A DNA stretch of 64,000 nt, taken from assembly GCA_028583415.1 (NCBI GenBank), contig CM053272.1:70699939-70763938 (forward strand). The letters are read 5' to 3'. The notes beneath the pieces are model-generated. The model saw only the letters and a list, made by a program, of their open reading frames with translations. It was not told where the DNA came from and ran no database searches. Positions 23,007-35,051 of this stretch are shown piece after piece (the first letter of the stretch is position 1; each line of letters opens with the position of its first letter). The position numbers were made by a program, and so were the translations under genes. The stretch comes from Protea cynaroides. Taxonomy: Eukaryota; Streptophyta; Magnoliopsida; Proteales; Proteaceae.

Positions 23007-25888
23007 TGTAAGACCCACACACAAAATTTTGGCCCTAATTTGAAATTTTAACTTTGTAACAGGTCTTACTAAGGCAAACGACTCAAACTAAGATGGATTG
23101 GACCAATGAAAATCAACCAAGGTAATCTAGTTAACCCTGGCATCCAAAACAATAAATGCAGGACTTAAACTAGGTGTCCGCACATCGCACCTAGGTGCGG
23201 TCTATCATGTGCCGTAACCTAGTGCCACACCTCCTGTTCTAAAATTGGTTTAGAAAACAAACTTGTTTGGACCATGGTCAGACCTGATCTAGTTTTGGAC
23301 TCATCCAAATGAGTGTCCAGGTGCATCCGCCTCTTTCAAAACGAGTAAAAGGGAGGAAATTCTCCAAATCCCTTGATTGGAGTCCCAAATTTACTCTAAC
23401 GAGAATGGATTATGGGATTTGGCCATAGTCCATCCCTTCTCTTCTCCATTCTCTACAAACCAAAGAGGGGAAAAGAGAGAGAGTGCTCTGCTATGCTTGG
23501 AAGAAAGGAGAAAGGATAAGGAGAAAGAAATCTCTACAACCAGAAAAAACCACCATTGGGGAACACCAACACCAGAGATCAATACTAGTATCGATTCTTT
23601 TCATCTCCTTGTTTTAAATTGAGTCAAACTAAATCCGTAGGAACCCAAGGCATCTCTAAGCATGATTCTCAGATCATTAGTTCCTGCGATAAGTATTGAA
23701 ACCTATTCAGTGATCCAACCAGAACATGGATCTGAATTGGTGAAGAACTGAGGTTCTTAACGAGATGAAAAAATAAGTCTAAATGATTATTGAACAGATT
23801 TACGAACCCTAAACCTTGAGGTTTCGACTGAATGATTCTATGGTGGATCCAAACCCAAGGAAAACCGCCTTGACATTTGTGAAAGTGAACTTGAGAAATA
23901 CAAACTCAGATCTAGTAATATCGGTTTATAGGGAAATGATTTTGGAATAATGGGTATGAGTTAGAATGGGAATTTTGGACTCAAACTTGTAAAATAGACT
24001 CATAAAAATTTAATAAGAACACTATGTAAAAATCGGCATGACCTGGCTACATTTCAACGTGCGGTCGACTATGTGCCACACATCTATTGCCGAGAGACCA
24101 TGCTGTCGATCACGTAGTGCACGGCAACTCGACCCCAGATGAAGGTCTTTCTTTGAGAGCATATTCCAGAGAATTTTAGGACCCTGCATAGGTGTTCAAA
24201 TACTTATAAGCATATGCCTATAGAGGTATGCTCCATAGTTCAATTTAAAAATTGATGTTTATACTATGTATGCTTGCTATTTAGGAATTCAATGTAATGG
24301 AGACCTTAGGTAGCAAGCATAAAACGTTTAAAAACGATTGATAAACCTCTGGAAAATATAAATAAAATACTATGCTACACTTGGACAACTAATAGAGACA
24401 ATTATTGAACTAATAAATTTAAATACTATTATTGTTAAGGCAACTAAGGTACGAAAGGAGCATTGTTGAAGTTGTTCGAGGTGGTACTCTAAATTACCCA
24501 TTGCTACTGCTACATTTGGTAAGGGAGTTAAACCTTTGTTTGTAACTTAGTTATATTATTTTGATTGGATGATGTAATTTTAGAGATAACATGCTTGGCA
24601 ATGGTAACATGTCATCCAATAAACTGTCTAATGTGTTCACGCATATGCATTCTATTGTATGCAATCAGTGAAACCCGTAGTGGTTTAGAAGTGTGGTGAA
24701 ATGGGACACCTCGTGACCTTCCCATGAAAGGTAGAGCTGGTCTTGTTGCCTCATGATCTTTGGTTAAGTCAGTAAGGAGGAAGGTGGGTGGAATGAGATG
24801 CTTGCACCACTTCTTACTAGGGCTGCTTTGCATTTTATAATATGTAACTTAGCCAAGTCATGATGTCCTAAGTGGGGACTGGATGGGGTTGGATGTTTGG
24901 CGACATTATAGTCCAGTAGTCTAACTAATAGGGAAACTTAGTTAGTTGAATTGGAATTACCCTAATATCTATACCCCTGGCCATTAGGGGGTTAAGTAGC
25001 GGCATGGGTTCTATAAAAAGGCGGTATGAACACAGCTGCGACTCACCATGGCTGAGTGATGGGATGGGATGGCAAGTCGACTAGTGGGATTACCATCTCC
25101 TCAAGTGCAAGATGGACTGTGGACTTGGGATGAGTTGGGTGCAGGTAGTCGGTGGGAAAACCAACTTGCATTCCAACGACAGAACCATAATTGGGGAATG
25201 TTGTTGTGCTCCGTGTTTGGGATAATATTCATTTTAATGGGGGTGACCCGCATAGACTAGAGACTCCATGTGTAGGTTGTTTTGAGCTGATGTTTATAGT
25301 TATTTACCTGACCGTAGTTGTTAATTCATGCATCTTGTTTGTGCATGTTTGATTTTCTTGCTAAGCTTGGTGGTTGAGCTTACCCTTTTCTACACAAATT
25401 CTTTTAGATGCAAGTATGATGGAAAGTAATGCCATGGGCGTTAGTGACGATGACATTCATAACGAGACGTGTGAGTATGACGATTGCGTCTATGGATAGA
25501 AACTTGGAAAAATGAATGAACAATTTAAATTCAATTTATTTTATTTAAAGTTGGGGATGTGTTGCCCATTTGAGCAATTTACATTTGAAGTATTTATTTA
25601 TTTACCTACTTATGCGTACAATGGTTTGGGGATAATATTATTATTATTATCATTTGAATATTTCAGCAAGTAAACATTAAGTATTGTAAAACTTCCGTTA
25701 TAATCTCTGTGGGGAATTTTTAAAATATGATGGTGTACTTTTATTTATCAATTCTTACGTGATGTTATTTTTAGTGGTGAATGTTTCATGTCAATGTGAT
25801 TTTGGAAGGGGATTTCCAATGCCCTAAATTAAGAGGTGGAAATCTCAACCATTCCATAGTATTGATACATTGCGAACGGGGGCTGACA
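23007..25888 (+). repeat. 3' LTR of TE-1
   Basis: 2882 bp from TGTAAGACCCACAC to GGGGGCTGACA. The last 660 bases match 1-664. Only distantly like the other LTRs: it shares the first ten bases, the mini-ORF position and the terminus, but has its own middle. It therefore marks a separate subfamily. A reverse-oriented relative (B') lies at 35598-48620. Confidence 0.85.
25407..25499 (+). other. LTR mini-ORF, TE-1 3' LTR copy
   Basis: Starts after CTTTTAG and ends HNETCEYDDCVYG, TAG. Same length as the 5' copy at 184-276. The differences between the two copies are mostly single substitutions and none introduces a stop. Confidence 0.5.
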
Positions 25889-27522
25889 GTGAGCACGACC
25901 AATGGATCACATACTACTGTTGCCCCACATCACTCACTACAAAATAGAGATAGAGTAGAGCTAATAGATTAGATACCGCCAGCACTCCCCCTGATACTCT
26001 ACCCCATACAAGTATGTAGGCCCCTACTAGCAAGGGCTTGAAAACTAGGTTTGTATCACCAATCTTAGAGGTCATCAAATTTGTATCCAAGGCCTTACCC
26101 CAACATCCTTTAATACTTCCACAGAGATACAACTAGGGTCCACTGGCAGAGTATAAAAACACACCGTGATTACCCCCCTGATACCCTATGACATATTAGG
26201 TCCGCTAAGGTAATGGCGATACGACGATGTCAATGTGGTAAATGGTTTGATGCTATAAGCTCTTCCCATCAAACACACCGACCACAAACAAATATATGCC
26301 TATCCTCATCATTAATATCATAAGAGAAATATAAATATGCATGAATAGGAAATCTAGCAATTATTGGATTATATGTGAGATGCACAAACAAATATACAGA
26401 TCATGGCAACAAACAAAATAACAGAAAGGTAAAGGGGTAGTTTGTTATTAACCAATTAGTTTAGGTTTTGTTTCCTTACCTGTGAATGGCGTTCGTTGCT
26501 TTCCCAAAGCCTTAGAAGAGACTATCTTGGATTAGTAGAACACCTAAACAATTAATAGGATTCAATTAGAGTTCCATTCTGTCAGGTTATAGTATTCAGA
26601 CTCACTGTCCAGTCTGGTAGTTATGCCTTCCAGACATTGTTTAGTCACTTGACTGGTCTTGCATTGGCCGACTGATCAGCCATCTAGACAAACCCTGTCA
26701 TACTTCCCCAGAATGACAGGTCGCCTATCCGATCTGGCATCTAGCCAACCGATCACAAGATTGGACAACCCCTGAGTAATACTCCAGGTTGTTTTTTAGC
26801 CTGTCTTCTCTCAGAGTCATTTCTTTGGCTCTTTCAATGGGATTCATCCTAAAATCATTCTACGACTGTCATTAACTAGTTTAAAATCACTCCATATAAC
26901 CCTAACAACTACAATTTACTTTATAGGCTTCTATAGAATATCTTGGGATCGAAATGATGGTGTTGGATCTAATCTACCAACCCTGTGATTGTAACCCAAA
27001 ATCCCAAACAACACTAAACTTTTATAGAGACAAAGGGACTTACTGTTGGTTCCTCAATGCTGTGAGTTGGAAACCGATGGCAACTCCTTATTGTAGAGCT
27101 TCTTCTCCTTTCTCCAAGCTTTCTTCTTCTCCAAGCCTTCTTCTTCTCCAAATCTTCTTCTCCACTCTTCCTCTCAGTTCTAGGGTTTAAGAATAATAAA
27201 AAAAGGGGAATAAGTGGAGAAAAGTCACTTATATTGAGGGTAACCTTCTATAGAGAGTGGGATTCCAATTAGGAAGGAGTCCTACTCAAATTTAGAAACT
27301 TTCCTAAACTCGGAGTCTAATTTTGGGCTTGACCGGTCGACTGTCTGGCTGCCCAATCGACAAAGCAGACAAATAAGTTTGTCTGACCAGACAACCTATG
27401 AGAGATCAATTTCCTTACCTGTCTTTGTATTTCCTTCATCCGGTTGGTTAGCTTGAGCCGGTTATGATGGGAAGATCTGGCACAACACGGTTAGACCGGG
27501 TTAGTGGAGTGCAAGTCTTACA
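25889..27522 (-). mobile_element. LTR fragment G (Tekay-type), minus strand
   Basis: Reverse complement of an LTR whose start is at 27522 (TGTAAGACTTGCACTCC) and whose 3' part is cut at the TE-1 boundary. It shares the AGATAGAG...CCCCTGATACTCTACC modules and a CT-rich leader strand near 27105-27180. The word blocks at 26600-26770 and 27335-27400 use a CCAGACA/GACTGG dialect. Probably the LTR into which TE-1 inserted; its left remainder would lie outside the window. Confidence 0.75.
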
Positions 27523-27781
27523 AGGAAGGACTGGTAATCATTCTCCATTGATGGTAGTATTAATATTGCTTCTTGATCATGAGGATAAACCTCTTCAATG
27601 AGTAACATAAAATAAACCTCAAATTTCATGCTTGTCATGCTGAGACTTAGACCTAAGAGGTACCCTATCATTGGACAACACTAGGTTAGCAATGTATGGA
27701 TTAAGTTTATAGTAGAATCCTAATCTGGAAGACCATAAATTGATCTTTGAAAAGGGGTGGATGATACACCAGACGATATAC
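27523..27781. other. Unassigned sequence
   Basis: About 260 bases between LTR pieces G and H. I recognise no gene, repeat or element end here. Confidence 0.4.
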
Positions 27782-29325
27782 TGTAAGAGCAAATGTAGCA
27801 ACTGAACAGTCCCAAAAAGGTCTCCAGAGGTAGGCGGATGATGAGGCAGTCGATGATACTGTACCGATTGACGCAGCGATCAATCCTTGGCAGAAGGTTC
27901 TGACCTTTATCCGATGTTATGACGGTCGTTACAGCAGCGATCGATGCACCTACCGACGAACCCTAAACTGCTATGATTTGATGATAAATTACATAGAAAG
28001 CACAACAAATAATCCCACACTTTATATAGGTGTGGAGCATGTCAAGAACATTGATTATCAAGCGTTGAAAACCATAATTTCGTGATATCAGGTGAGGAAC
28101 AGAACCCCTAATGAATTTTGGAGTGTTTATAATATATGCTTATTGTGCCACATGCTTGTTGTGATAACATATCATCCAATAATTGCTTTGAGCATGCATT
28201 TGTATTTATAATATGTGATTGATGTATGGATGTATGAGATTGTGATCTAGTAGGTAGGGGTGAAATGGTCGAAGACTACTGAATCCAACTTGCTACGTGA
28301 TTATTGACCAGTATGTCACTCACTCTTAGCAGGACGACAGCATTTTGGGGGCATAAAATGGATGGCCTAGGATTCCTATTGGGATTGGTGAGAGGGATAT
28401 TTCGAATGACATGTAGGATTTGGTTAGTAGCACTACCTCTGTATACAACCTTGGCCAGTTGGGGGTTAGGTACTGAAAGAATGGAGTAATGAGGGGGAAA
28501 GGTCTGCAGTGGTGGTTAAAGCGTTATTGGCCAGACTTATTGCCAGTCACCACTCTGATTGGGATGTTGTGTGAGAGCACCAGGGCTATTGGAGTAAACT
28601 AGTGAGTATCCAACACTCATGTGCATGGAGGTTGTAGTTAGCTATTGGGAAGTGTGGCTAGGCCTTACCATAGCACACTAACATAAATGATATCGGACTA
28701 TTGCATTACAGCATGTAATAAACTGATCATGAATATTGTTTGCTTGTCTGTCTGTTTCTCACTGAGCTCATGTTGAAGAGCTGACCCTTGCGTACCATTT
28801 TTTCTTGATGATATTGTAGGTACCATGGTTGTAGATTTTTTTAATGCACCGACGATCTTTCATTTGGCCCAGTTAGGGGCAATGTTGTATGAAGACGAAG
28901 CACATGATGCGGACTACGAATGTGATGCATATGTCTTCGATGGATAGATTTTCTTAATGAGAAGTTTTGGAAACAATGAACAGTTTTCCTTTACTATTGT
29001 CCTTTGGATTATTTCATTATATTTAGTTAGCCTGTGATTTTATAGGGCAATGTTACTTTAATGTTTTGGTTGTTGGGAGTGATTGATAAACAAGTTTGAT
29101 TAAGATGTAATGCACTGGTATCATTACCTTTATTTATAACTAGAATGCTCATGGTTATTTAGTATCTTTCATTATTAATTACTCTGGATTATGGATATGA
29201 AATTGTGTTGATAGTGATTAGTATGTGTGCGCACCACTTATGCGGTCCTGATGGGTCACATCCAAGATAAGGTGTTGATCAGTCATATCCAAAAAAATTT
29301 CATACAAATATTTTAGGGTGTGACA
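27782..29325 (+). mobile_element. LTR H, a third LTR subfamily
   Basis: The right end GGGTGTGACA at 29325 is clear. The left end is set at TGTAAGAGC (27782), which is less sure, and no flanking duplication was found. Contains the TATA box TTTATATAGG at 28021-28030, donor ATCAG/GTGAGG at 28092, acceptor ATATTGTAG at 28819 and an intact mini-ORF. The intron-like stretch is only 728 bp here. Middle motifs (ACATATCATCCAATAA) are shared with the TE-1 LTR. Confidence 0.6.
28820..28947 (+). other. LTR mini-ORF, H copy
   Basis: Open for 42 codons after the acceptor, reading GTMVVDFFNAPTIFHL and ending EAHDADYECDAYVFDG, TAG. It keeps the positions of the family motif (acidic stretch, HD, EC, aromatic end) although the surrounding LTR is strongly diverged. 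This supports selection or recent common origin of the frame. Confidence 0.5.
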
Positions 29326-29703
29326 GACGTTGTGTCGATTGCTGGAGAATGCTGAAGTTTAGTTTAGTTTATTTACTTTCGTATTTATTTACTTTTTACA
29401 GTACTATTTTATAGCCCAATGTTATAAGGTTGAATTAAGAATGATTTTTATTTATTGGTTATGGACGATTAAACCAGAATAAGCTTGATACAATGTTATT
29501 TATTTAAGGTACCAATAGAAGCTCAGTTGATTTAATTTATTCCGCTATTTATTTAACTCTGATTAATTAATTGTAACATTGGTTGTGATGTGCTTGCGAC
29601 GGGCATTTCACTGCTTATGTGATTCTAGGTTAGACCGAACATAAAATGTGTGTCGGTTCAGTTAGCTTCAAAATTTTACATATCGTAAATTTGGGGTGTG
29701 ATT
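29326..29703 (+). mobile_element. LTR 3'-end fragment I
   Basis: AT-rich sequence with the usual end structure, finishing AAATTTGGGGTGTGA at about 29701. No primer site follows. Presumably the broken end of another LTR into or next to which H was inserted. Confidence 0.5.
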
Positions 29704-30921
29704 GTATTTGCTTGATCTTCATATTTTTTTCTTGTTTACGCTTTCATCTATCCTCATGCCTTTTAATGGTTTTGGGGGTATGCCTTGGTGTCATTAAATT
29801 AGACTGTACAAATACACGGCCTTACATGAAACCTTTCATCATAAAAGAGAATGGCAATCTATACCTTAAAACACGCATTTAGTCTAAGCGCATTCTTTCT
29901 GAGGCTTAGTCTTCTTCTGCCATTGTGTAGTTGGGACATGTGTTGGTTTTGGAAAGCTACCCAGCCAATCAGCCACCCAAGAGAGATGAACCAGAGGTTG
30001 AGAGGCTAACCATGGTAGATGAATAGCAATACATACAAATCAAGACTGATTATAGCATTCCATGATCTACTGTTTTGGAGCAATCCATCTTCCACCCACT
30101 TACAAACACCTTCCATTATCCGCCAGAAAGCATTTAAAATCTTAAAAATGGCTGATTTGGTAGACCAATCAATAGCATTCCATCTGCAAGTATGGTGCTC
30201 AAAACCACTGGGAAGTCCATCACATCAACGATAAATCGATGCAACGTACTATTTGACTGTTATGATATGGATCGTCAATCAACTTATTAGCAAGTAGCTG
30301 ACACCTTGGATTTTCTTCATTGATACGAGATGGTCATGATTGATCGGTCATTGATAGATACACCATGCAATTATTATCCGGTCTAGTGAACGGTTGGCCA
30401 GTGATCAAATGTGTTTTGATCAAGCAAGTGTCGGCTCACATTTGGAGGGATGGGAGAGATTTTGATCCAATGGTGGAGGAAACACACTCAGAGAGAATTA
30501 AAAAATCATTTTTGGAAGGAGAAAAAATGTTAATAAAAATATGGGAAAATATCACCCATCTCCCTGTGGTTTGCCTTAATAACACGTATCCACTTTTGTT
30601 TTGCGATAATTACACTAATCTCCCCTACTTTTGAAATAAGGTTCACACAAACCCTATCCATTATGATAGTTCTGTCAATTGATGACATGGACATATCTAC
30701 AATTTCTTAATTCCAAAGCTACCCTTCGAAAGAAACACCATCTCTAATGTCTTCCTCCGAGTTCTTAAAGACGAAGAAACTGCAGGGAAATCTTTGTTAG
30801 TGATGACGTTCTTAAACCATCCTCTACCGACCTCTCTGGTTCCCTTCTCCCTGCAATTCAAAATGTCTATTGAGGTCTCCACTAGCTTGACATAAGAAAG
30901 ATCTCTGTCTCCACCACCTAA
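29704..30921. other. Unclassified sequence left of TE-C
   Basis: No gene recognised. It ends with CCTAA at 30917-30921, the left duplication of TE-C, so before that insertion it was joined to 55610 and lay upstream of the LRR-kinase fragment. The stretch 30540-30680 (ATCACCCATCTCCCTGTGG, AATAAGGTTCACACAAACCC) resembles a widespread type of plant dispersed repeat, but I cannot assign it. Confidence 0.4.
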
Positions 30922-31390
30922 TGTAAGACCTACACTCCACTAACCTGGTCTAACTTGGTTAATGTGTCGTGATAGGTCTTCCCATCATAACTAGGTTGGA
31001 CGAACCAATTAGATGACGAAACCACAAAGCCAGATATGAAAATCTATCAACCCTAGACTGTCTGGTCAGACAAATCAGTTTGTCTGAACTACGTATTAGG
31101 CAACCGGACAAGTGACTGGTCATACATAAAATCAAGTTCGAGGAATTAGAAACTTTCCTAGTTAGAGTGGAACTCCTTCCTAAAAGAGATAAAGTCATAA
31201 CATGAGACTTGTCTCCGAATATAAACCTTGTTATGACCACTCTCTCTCACTTTGATCAGTCATAAACCCTAATACTGAGTGAAGGTCTAAGAGAGAAGAC
31301 TCTGAAAAAGAAGAAGGCTGTAAAGGAGAAAAGAAAAGGAAAATAAGAACTCACCTTCGGTTTCCAGCAGACATTGTCAAGAAACCAATG

Positions 31391-32702
31391 GTAAGTCCTT
31401 TCATTACTGCAACTAAGTTAGATTATGTCTGAGGTTGGACTCACAGCCATCAGAGGTGATGACCTAACTTCAATACTATAAGAATCATTTAACGAAGGGA
31501 GTTTAATGACAAAAAGGTGTAGATCTAGGGTTTCAATCAAACCCCAATGTGTTGTTAACCTTAGAATGGTATAGGATGAATCCCATAAGAGAGCCGAAGA
31601 ATTGACTCTGAGGGAAGTTAGATTAGAAGACAGCCTAAAGGATGCCATGAAGGATGTCCAGTCTGGTTATCCAGAAGCACCTAGTGTGGACTAGACAAGC
31701 TACCAGACACTCGCAGGAAGCATCTCAGGGTTGTCTGGATTGATGTCCGATCGCACAACATGCAGTGCTGGATAGTCAACCGAATAATGTCTGGAAGGCT
31801 TAAATTGCCAGTCCAGACAGTTAGTCTGAATGACAATAAACTATCAAAATAAACCCTAACTTAATTATAATGAATGTATAGGAATTCTAAGCAACATAAG
31901 CAACTATCAAGGCCTTGGAAAGAGTCAAGCACCACTCAACAAGTGAGGGACAAGACCCAAACTAACTGGTTAATAATAAAAGACCCTATATGTATGTTAA
32001 TTTGATTGTTTATGCATATAACATGTCATCCAATATCTGTATATTTTGTTCATGCATATTTAGTTATATTGTGTGATGATGATGAGGAGGAGGATTGGCC
32101 GGTGAATGTGTACGGTTGGTGTGTAGAGTGGGGTGAGGTTATAGCCTCAAACCATCTACCACACTGACATCGTCATGTCGCTGTTATCTTAGAGTGCTTA
32201 GTACATCGTAGGGTATCAGGGAGAGTGCTTGAGGTGTTGGCCATAGACTTATCAATGGACTCTAGCTCTATCTCTATTCCATATTGAAGGATGCTAGGAT
32301 AAGGCCTTGGATACACTTTGATGACATCTAGGATTGGTTAGTGACGCCCCCAGTTTATAAGCCCTCACCAATAAAAGCATATGTATTGATACAGGTAGAG
32401 TATTTGGGGTGCTGATGGTTTGGTTATAGCTTGCCATTGGGTTCTAGCTCTATTTCTATTCCGTAGTGAGTGTTGTGGGGTGACAATAGTTTTGGTTCTA
32501 GCCTAACCATTGGGTGTGCTCACACTCTCGTGTATAAAGGTGTGGTTGTAGCCTATCCTTACCATAGCACATTACAAACTTAAACCAGACCAATGTATTG
32601 AATGCCACATTATGCATATTGCTTGCTGCATGTTTTGTTTCTGACTAAGCTAAGTTGTGAGCTCACACGATTATATCATTTTCTTTTTAATTGATGATGC
32701 AG
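31391..32702 (+). other. Intron-like segment in 5' LTR of TE-C
   Basis: The donor matches the plant consensus at six intron bases (G/GTAAGT). The acceptor is preceded by TTTTCTTTTTAATTGATGAT. Length is 1312 bp. TE-J, an independent copy, gives 1311 bp for the same interval after removal of its insertion. Confidence 0.6.
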
Positions 32703-32825
32703 GTACCACAGTAGAAGATTATATGAGTGCACCATCATATGTACACATGGCAGCTATAGACAGTGCAGTCAGTGGAGAATGAGCATAACTCATCATGGGA
32801 GTGCCACTATTGTGTTTATCTCTAG
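32703..32825 (+). other. LTR mini-ORF, TE-C copy, frameshifted
   Basis: Reads GTTVEDYMSAPSYVHMAAID, then after one frame change VENEHNSSWECHYCVYL and TAG. The exon before the donor is open in the same frame for about 20 codons, so a spliced frame could extend upstream here. Confidence 0.45.
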
Positions 32826-33086
32826 TTTATTTTTGTATTGGGATTTATGGATTTGTAATAAATATTTATTTATGTTTTGGTCATTCAGATAACTGGTTAT
32901 TTATTATTTAACACTTAGATACTCAGTTCATTATTAATAAAGACTTTTGCTATTATTTATTATCTCTGATTATGGTTGATGTGATGGTTTGGTTGTTGGT
33001 ACGGTTTTATGTGATCTTAGCTTGAGTCGTTGGTTCGTTGACGGTTCAATCACACTTCTGGTTCGACCAGAATTGGGCTGTGACAA

Positions 33087-33101
33087 CTTAGTATCAAGCT
33101 C
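33087..33101 (+). other. Decayed primer-binding site of TE-C
   Basis: CTTAGTATCAAGCTC begins one base after the LTR. Compare CTTGGTATCAGAGCTC in TE-A; one base is lost and one changed. Confidence 0.7.
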
Positions 33102-33367
33102 GAAGGCTCTGCTAATCAAACCTGAGTATCTTAACCTGAGTCTATGAACTGAAATAGGTTAATTTAAAAGATTCAATATAAACACACTAAGCACGTATGT
33201 TAGTTGAGATACAAATAGTAAACAAGATCATAATGCACAGTATAAAAGAAGGAACCTTATATATATAAATGATAATGCGTTGTACACCATGAAGGAAACG
33301 GTCAACAAGTCAGACAGTTACCCTAAAACAGATAACAAAATAAAAGAAAATAAATAAAAATCTATCA

Positions 33368-34611
33368 CTAGGCTAATGGTAGAGCGGGTGCCTCCCCATC
33401 ACTACTGTAATTCCACTCATAGGCATCTCAGAGCCAGTGCACCTCATCCTAAGTGAGTGGAAGGCTCTGAGCAAGCTCCACTATACGCCGGTCCATCGCA
33501 CATTGGGCCTCCCAGATTTCTTTAATGCGTTAGTCCATCGTCCGCGAGCCTCCCGAATCTCAAAGAGGAGTGACATCATTTGATCTGGAGGGGGCACTAA
33601 AGGACCAGCCTTAAAGGTAGGCTAGGGTGCAGGAGGGGGGGTATCACCTATGTCCATGTATAAGTGATACCCTCTACCCTTAGCTACTACTACCTTGGCT
33701 GCTGCTGCAACAGCTGCCCCTCTTAACGGCCTCTCGCTTGCCTCTAGCTCCTCATCACTAATAATGATGTCATTTAGGCCCATCTTCCAGATGGCCTCCC
33801 AGTCCAGCTCCTCTACCACTATCTCCTCAAAAATTCGCTCTCCTTTCATATCTACACAGAGACAGTCCAAGAGAGTAGTGATCAAATGGCCATAGGGCAA
33901 GTTGCCCTCTAATTTGGGCTTCATCGCATAGTGCATAGTCGTGATGATGAGGTAGGGCAAACACACATCCTACCTAGTAGTCACATAGAAGGTCAGGTAC
34001 TGTGTCAATTGGGAAACCTCGTTGAAGTAGCCGCTCTGTGGGACTATGTTGTGCTAGATAATGCAGCAATAGACATGGGGAAGATGACACAAGTTGACCT
34101 CCTTCATCACTCGGTGGCCACCCTGTATGATTTGACTCCATACTACTTTGAAAAGCTCCTTAAATAGGTACTTGAGCTCCTTTGGTGCACAATAAACAAA
34201 GTCACCGGCGTTGGAGATGCCCAACAAATTTGCCAGCTCCTAGGTGTTGAACAAAATGTCCACACCCTTCGCCTTGCTTGTGATGCGAAGCTCCCTACCT
34301 CTATTAAAATCCTTGGGGTGGCCCCCTAACTGCAAGTTGCAGTAAAACTGCTTCACCAAGTCTAGGCGGGTAGACACCTGGTACTAGATCACTAGAAGCC
34401 AACCCAGTGCATCAAATGCAGCTTCCACATCAAACCTCTCTAACTCTTGTAAATTCACGAACCGGCCAACCTCTATACTCTTGGCCTGGAGGGGTACTAT
34501 GCCTGTACTTCTGTAGACCTGAACTGACGCCCATCAAATAACCTCGTAGAAGGTGTGGCCTCGAGAACCAGGAAGCATTGCATTTTTGGTCACTGCACTA
34601 TGCCTAGGCAT
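33368..34611 (-). pseudogene. Antisense gene of TE-C ('putative plant transposon protein' type)
   Basis: Minus strand, ATG at 34611 (MPRHSAVTKNAMLPGSRG) six bases after an acceptor TTGTTACAG, to a stop near 33368. About 414 codons with several stops and frame changes. The N-terminal two thirds hold LVKQFYCNLQL, GRELRI, ELANLLGIS, IIQHNIVPQ, LTQYL and CLPYLIITTMHY, then GNLPYGHLITTLLD. This is the pattern I recall for the plant-specific domain PF20167 (Transposase_32), common in plant LTR elements. An acidic DEELEASERPLRG linker, an Ala/Val stretch and a helical tail ending YSSDGEAPALPLA follow. It lies between primer site and gag, opposite to gag-pol. Function unknown. Confidence 0.75.
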
Positions 34612-34617
34612 GATTAT

Positions 34618-35051
34618 CTGTAACAATTCAAATCAAAGCAAACAAGAGTTAGTCAAAATTTGGAAAATATCAGTAGCATAACGGCGTAAATCGATCAAAA
34701 GCCTCGATCTCGCCCAAATACATGGAAAGGAGGACTTACATCAATTGGACAATACACAAACATATCAAAATGACAACCAATTGAACAAGAATCAAAGGAA
34801 ATTTACAAAATTTCAAAGTTTTGGAAAAACTCCAATTCCTAGGGCAAAATTTAAAATTTTTAGGGTTTTGAGAAACCAACTGACGAAAACCTAAATTGAT
34901 TGAGGGCTTTCGTTCATTGGGTCTATAATGATCCCAAGCAAAGAAATAAAGTTTTTCACGGTCAAAATTTCTCTAATTGAAGAAAAACCACAAAACCTCT
35001 TAGAAAACCTAAAAAAATTTAAAAAGAAAAGGTGCAATAAGGAGTACATAC
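34618..35051 (-). other. Intron of the antisense gene, TE-C
   Basis: Minus-strand donor CTCCAAG/GTATGT at 35051 and acceptor TTGTTACAG at 34618, 434 bp and T-rich. The corresponding introns in TE-A (37983-38407, 425 bp) and TE-J (55972-56398, 427 bp) have the same donor context and the same short distance to ATG. This makes splicing very likely for the ancestral gene. Confidence 0.7.

Larger units (their letters stand above)
1..25888 (+). mobile_element. TE-1: Ty3/gypsy Del/Tekay-type retrotransposon, decayed, with nested insertions
   Basis: The sequence at 1-664 repeats almost exactly at about 25225-25888 in the same orientation. Position 665 onward looks like a primer-binding site, and 18887-22992 encodes gag-pol running into a purine tract and an LTR at 23007. 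I infer one element whose 5' LTR is cut by the window edge and whose inside is split by solo LTR A1 and by the D/E/F stack. The outer part of the antisense gene and the start of gag are missing at the D junction, so sequence was lost there. The piece of foreign LTR abutting at 25889 (G) is probably the target it inserted into; the left TSD lies outside the window. Confidence 0.8.
30922..33085 (+). repeat. 5' LTR of TE-C
   Basis: 2164 bp, TGTAAGACCTACACTCC to GGGCTGTGACA. TATA-like ATATAAACC near 31219, GA-rich leader 31265-31365, strong donor CCAATG/GTAAGT at 31391, acceptor GATGATGCAG ending 32702. Word blocks with TCTGGTCAGACAAATC and GTCCGGAC-type words lie at about 31060-31135 and 31655-31830. 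Confidence 0.92.

Noticed and set aside
27619..27801. 60-codon minus-strand frame considered as a Copia-type fragment
   Set aside because: No conserved Copia motif could be pointed to; resemblance too weak.
30019..30234. Possible LINE remnant on the minus strand (NAFWRIMEGVCKWVEDG)
   Set aside because: Single short stretch without further LINE motifs on either side.
33695..33895. Plus-strand Ser/Ala-rich frame
   Set aside because: Shadow of the antisense gene on the other strand.
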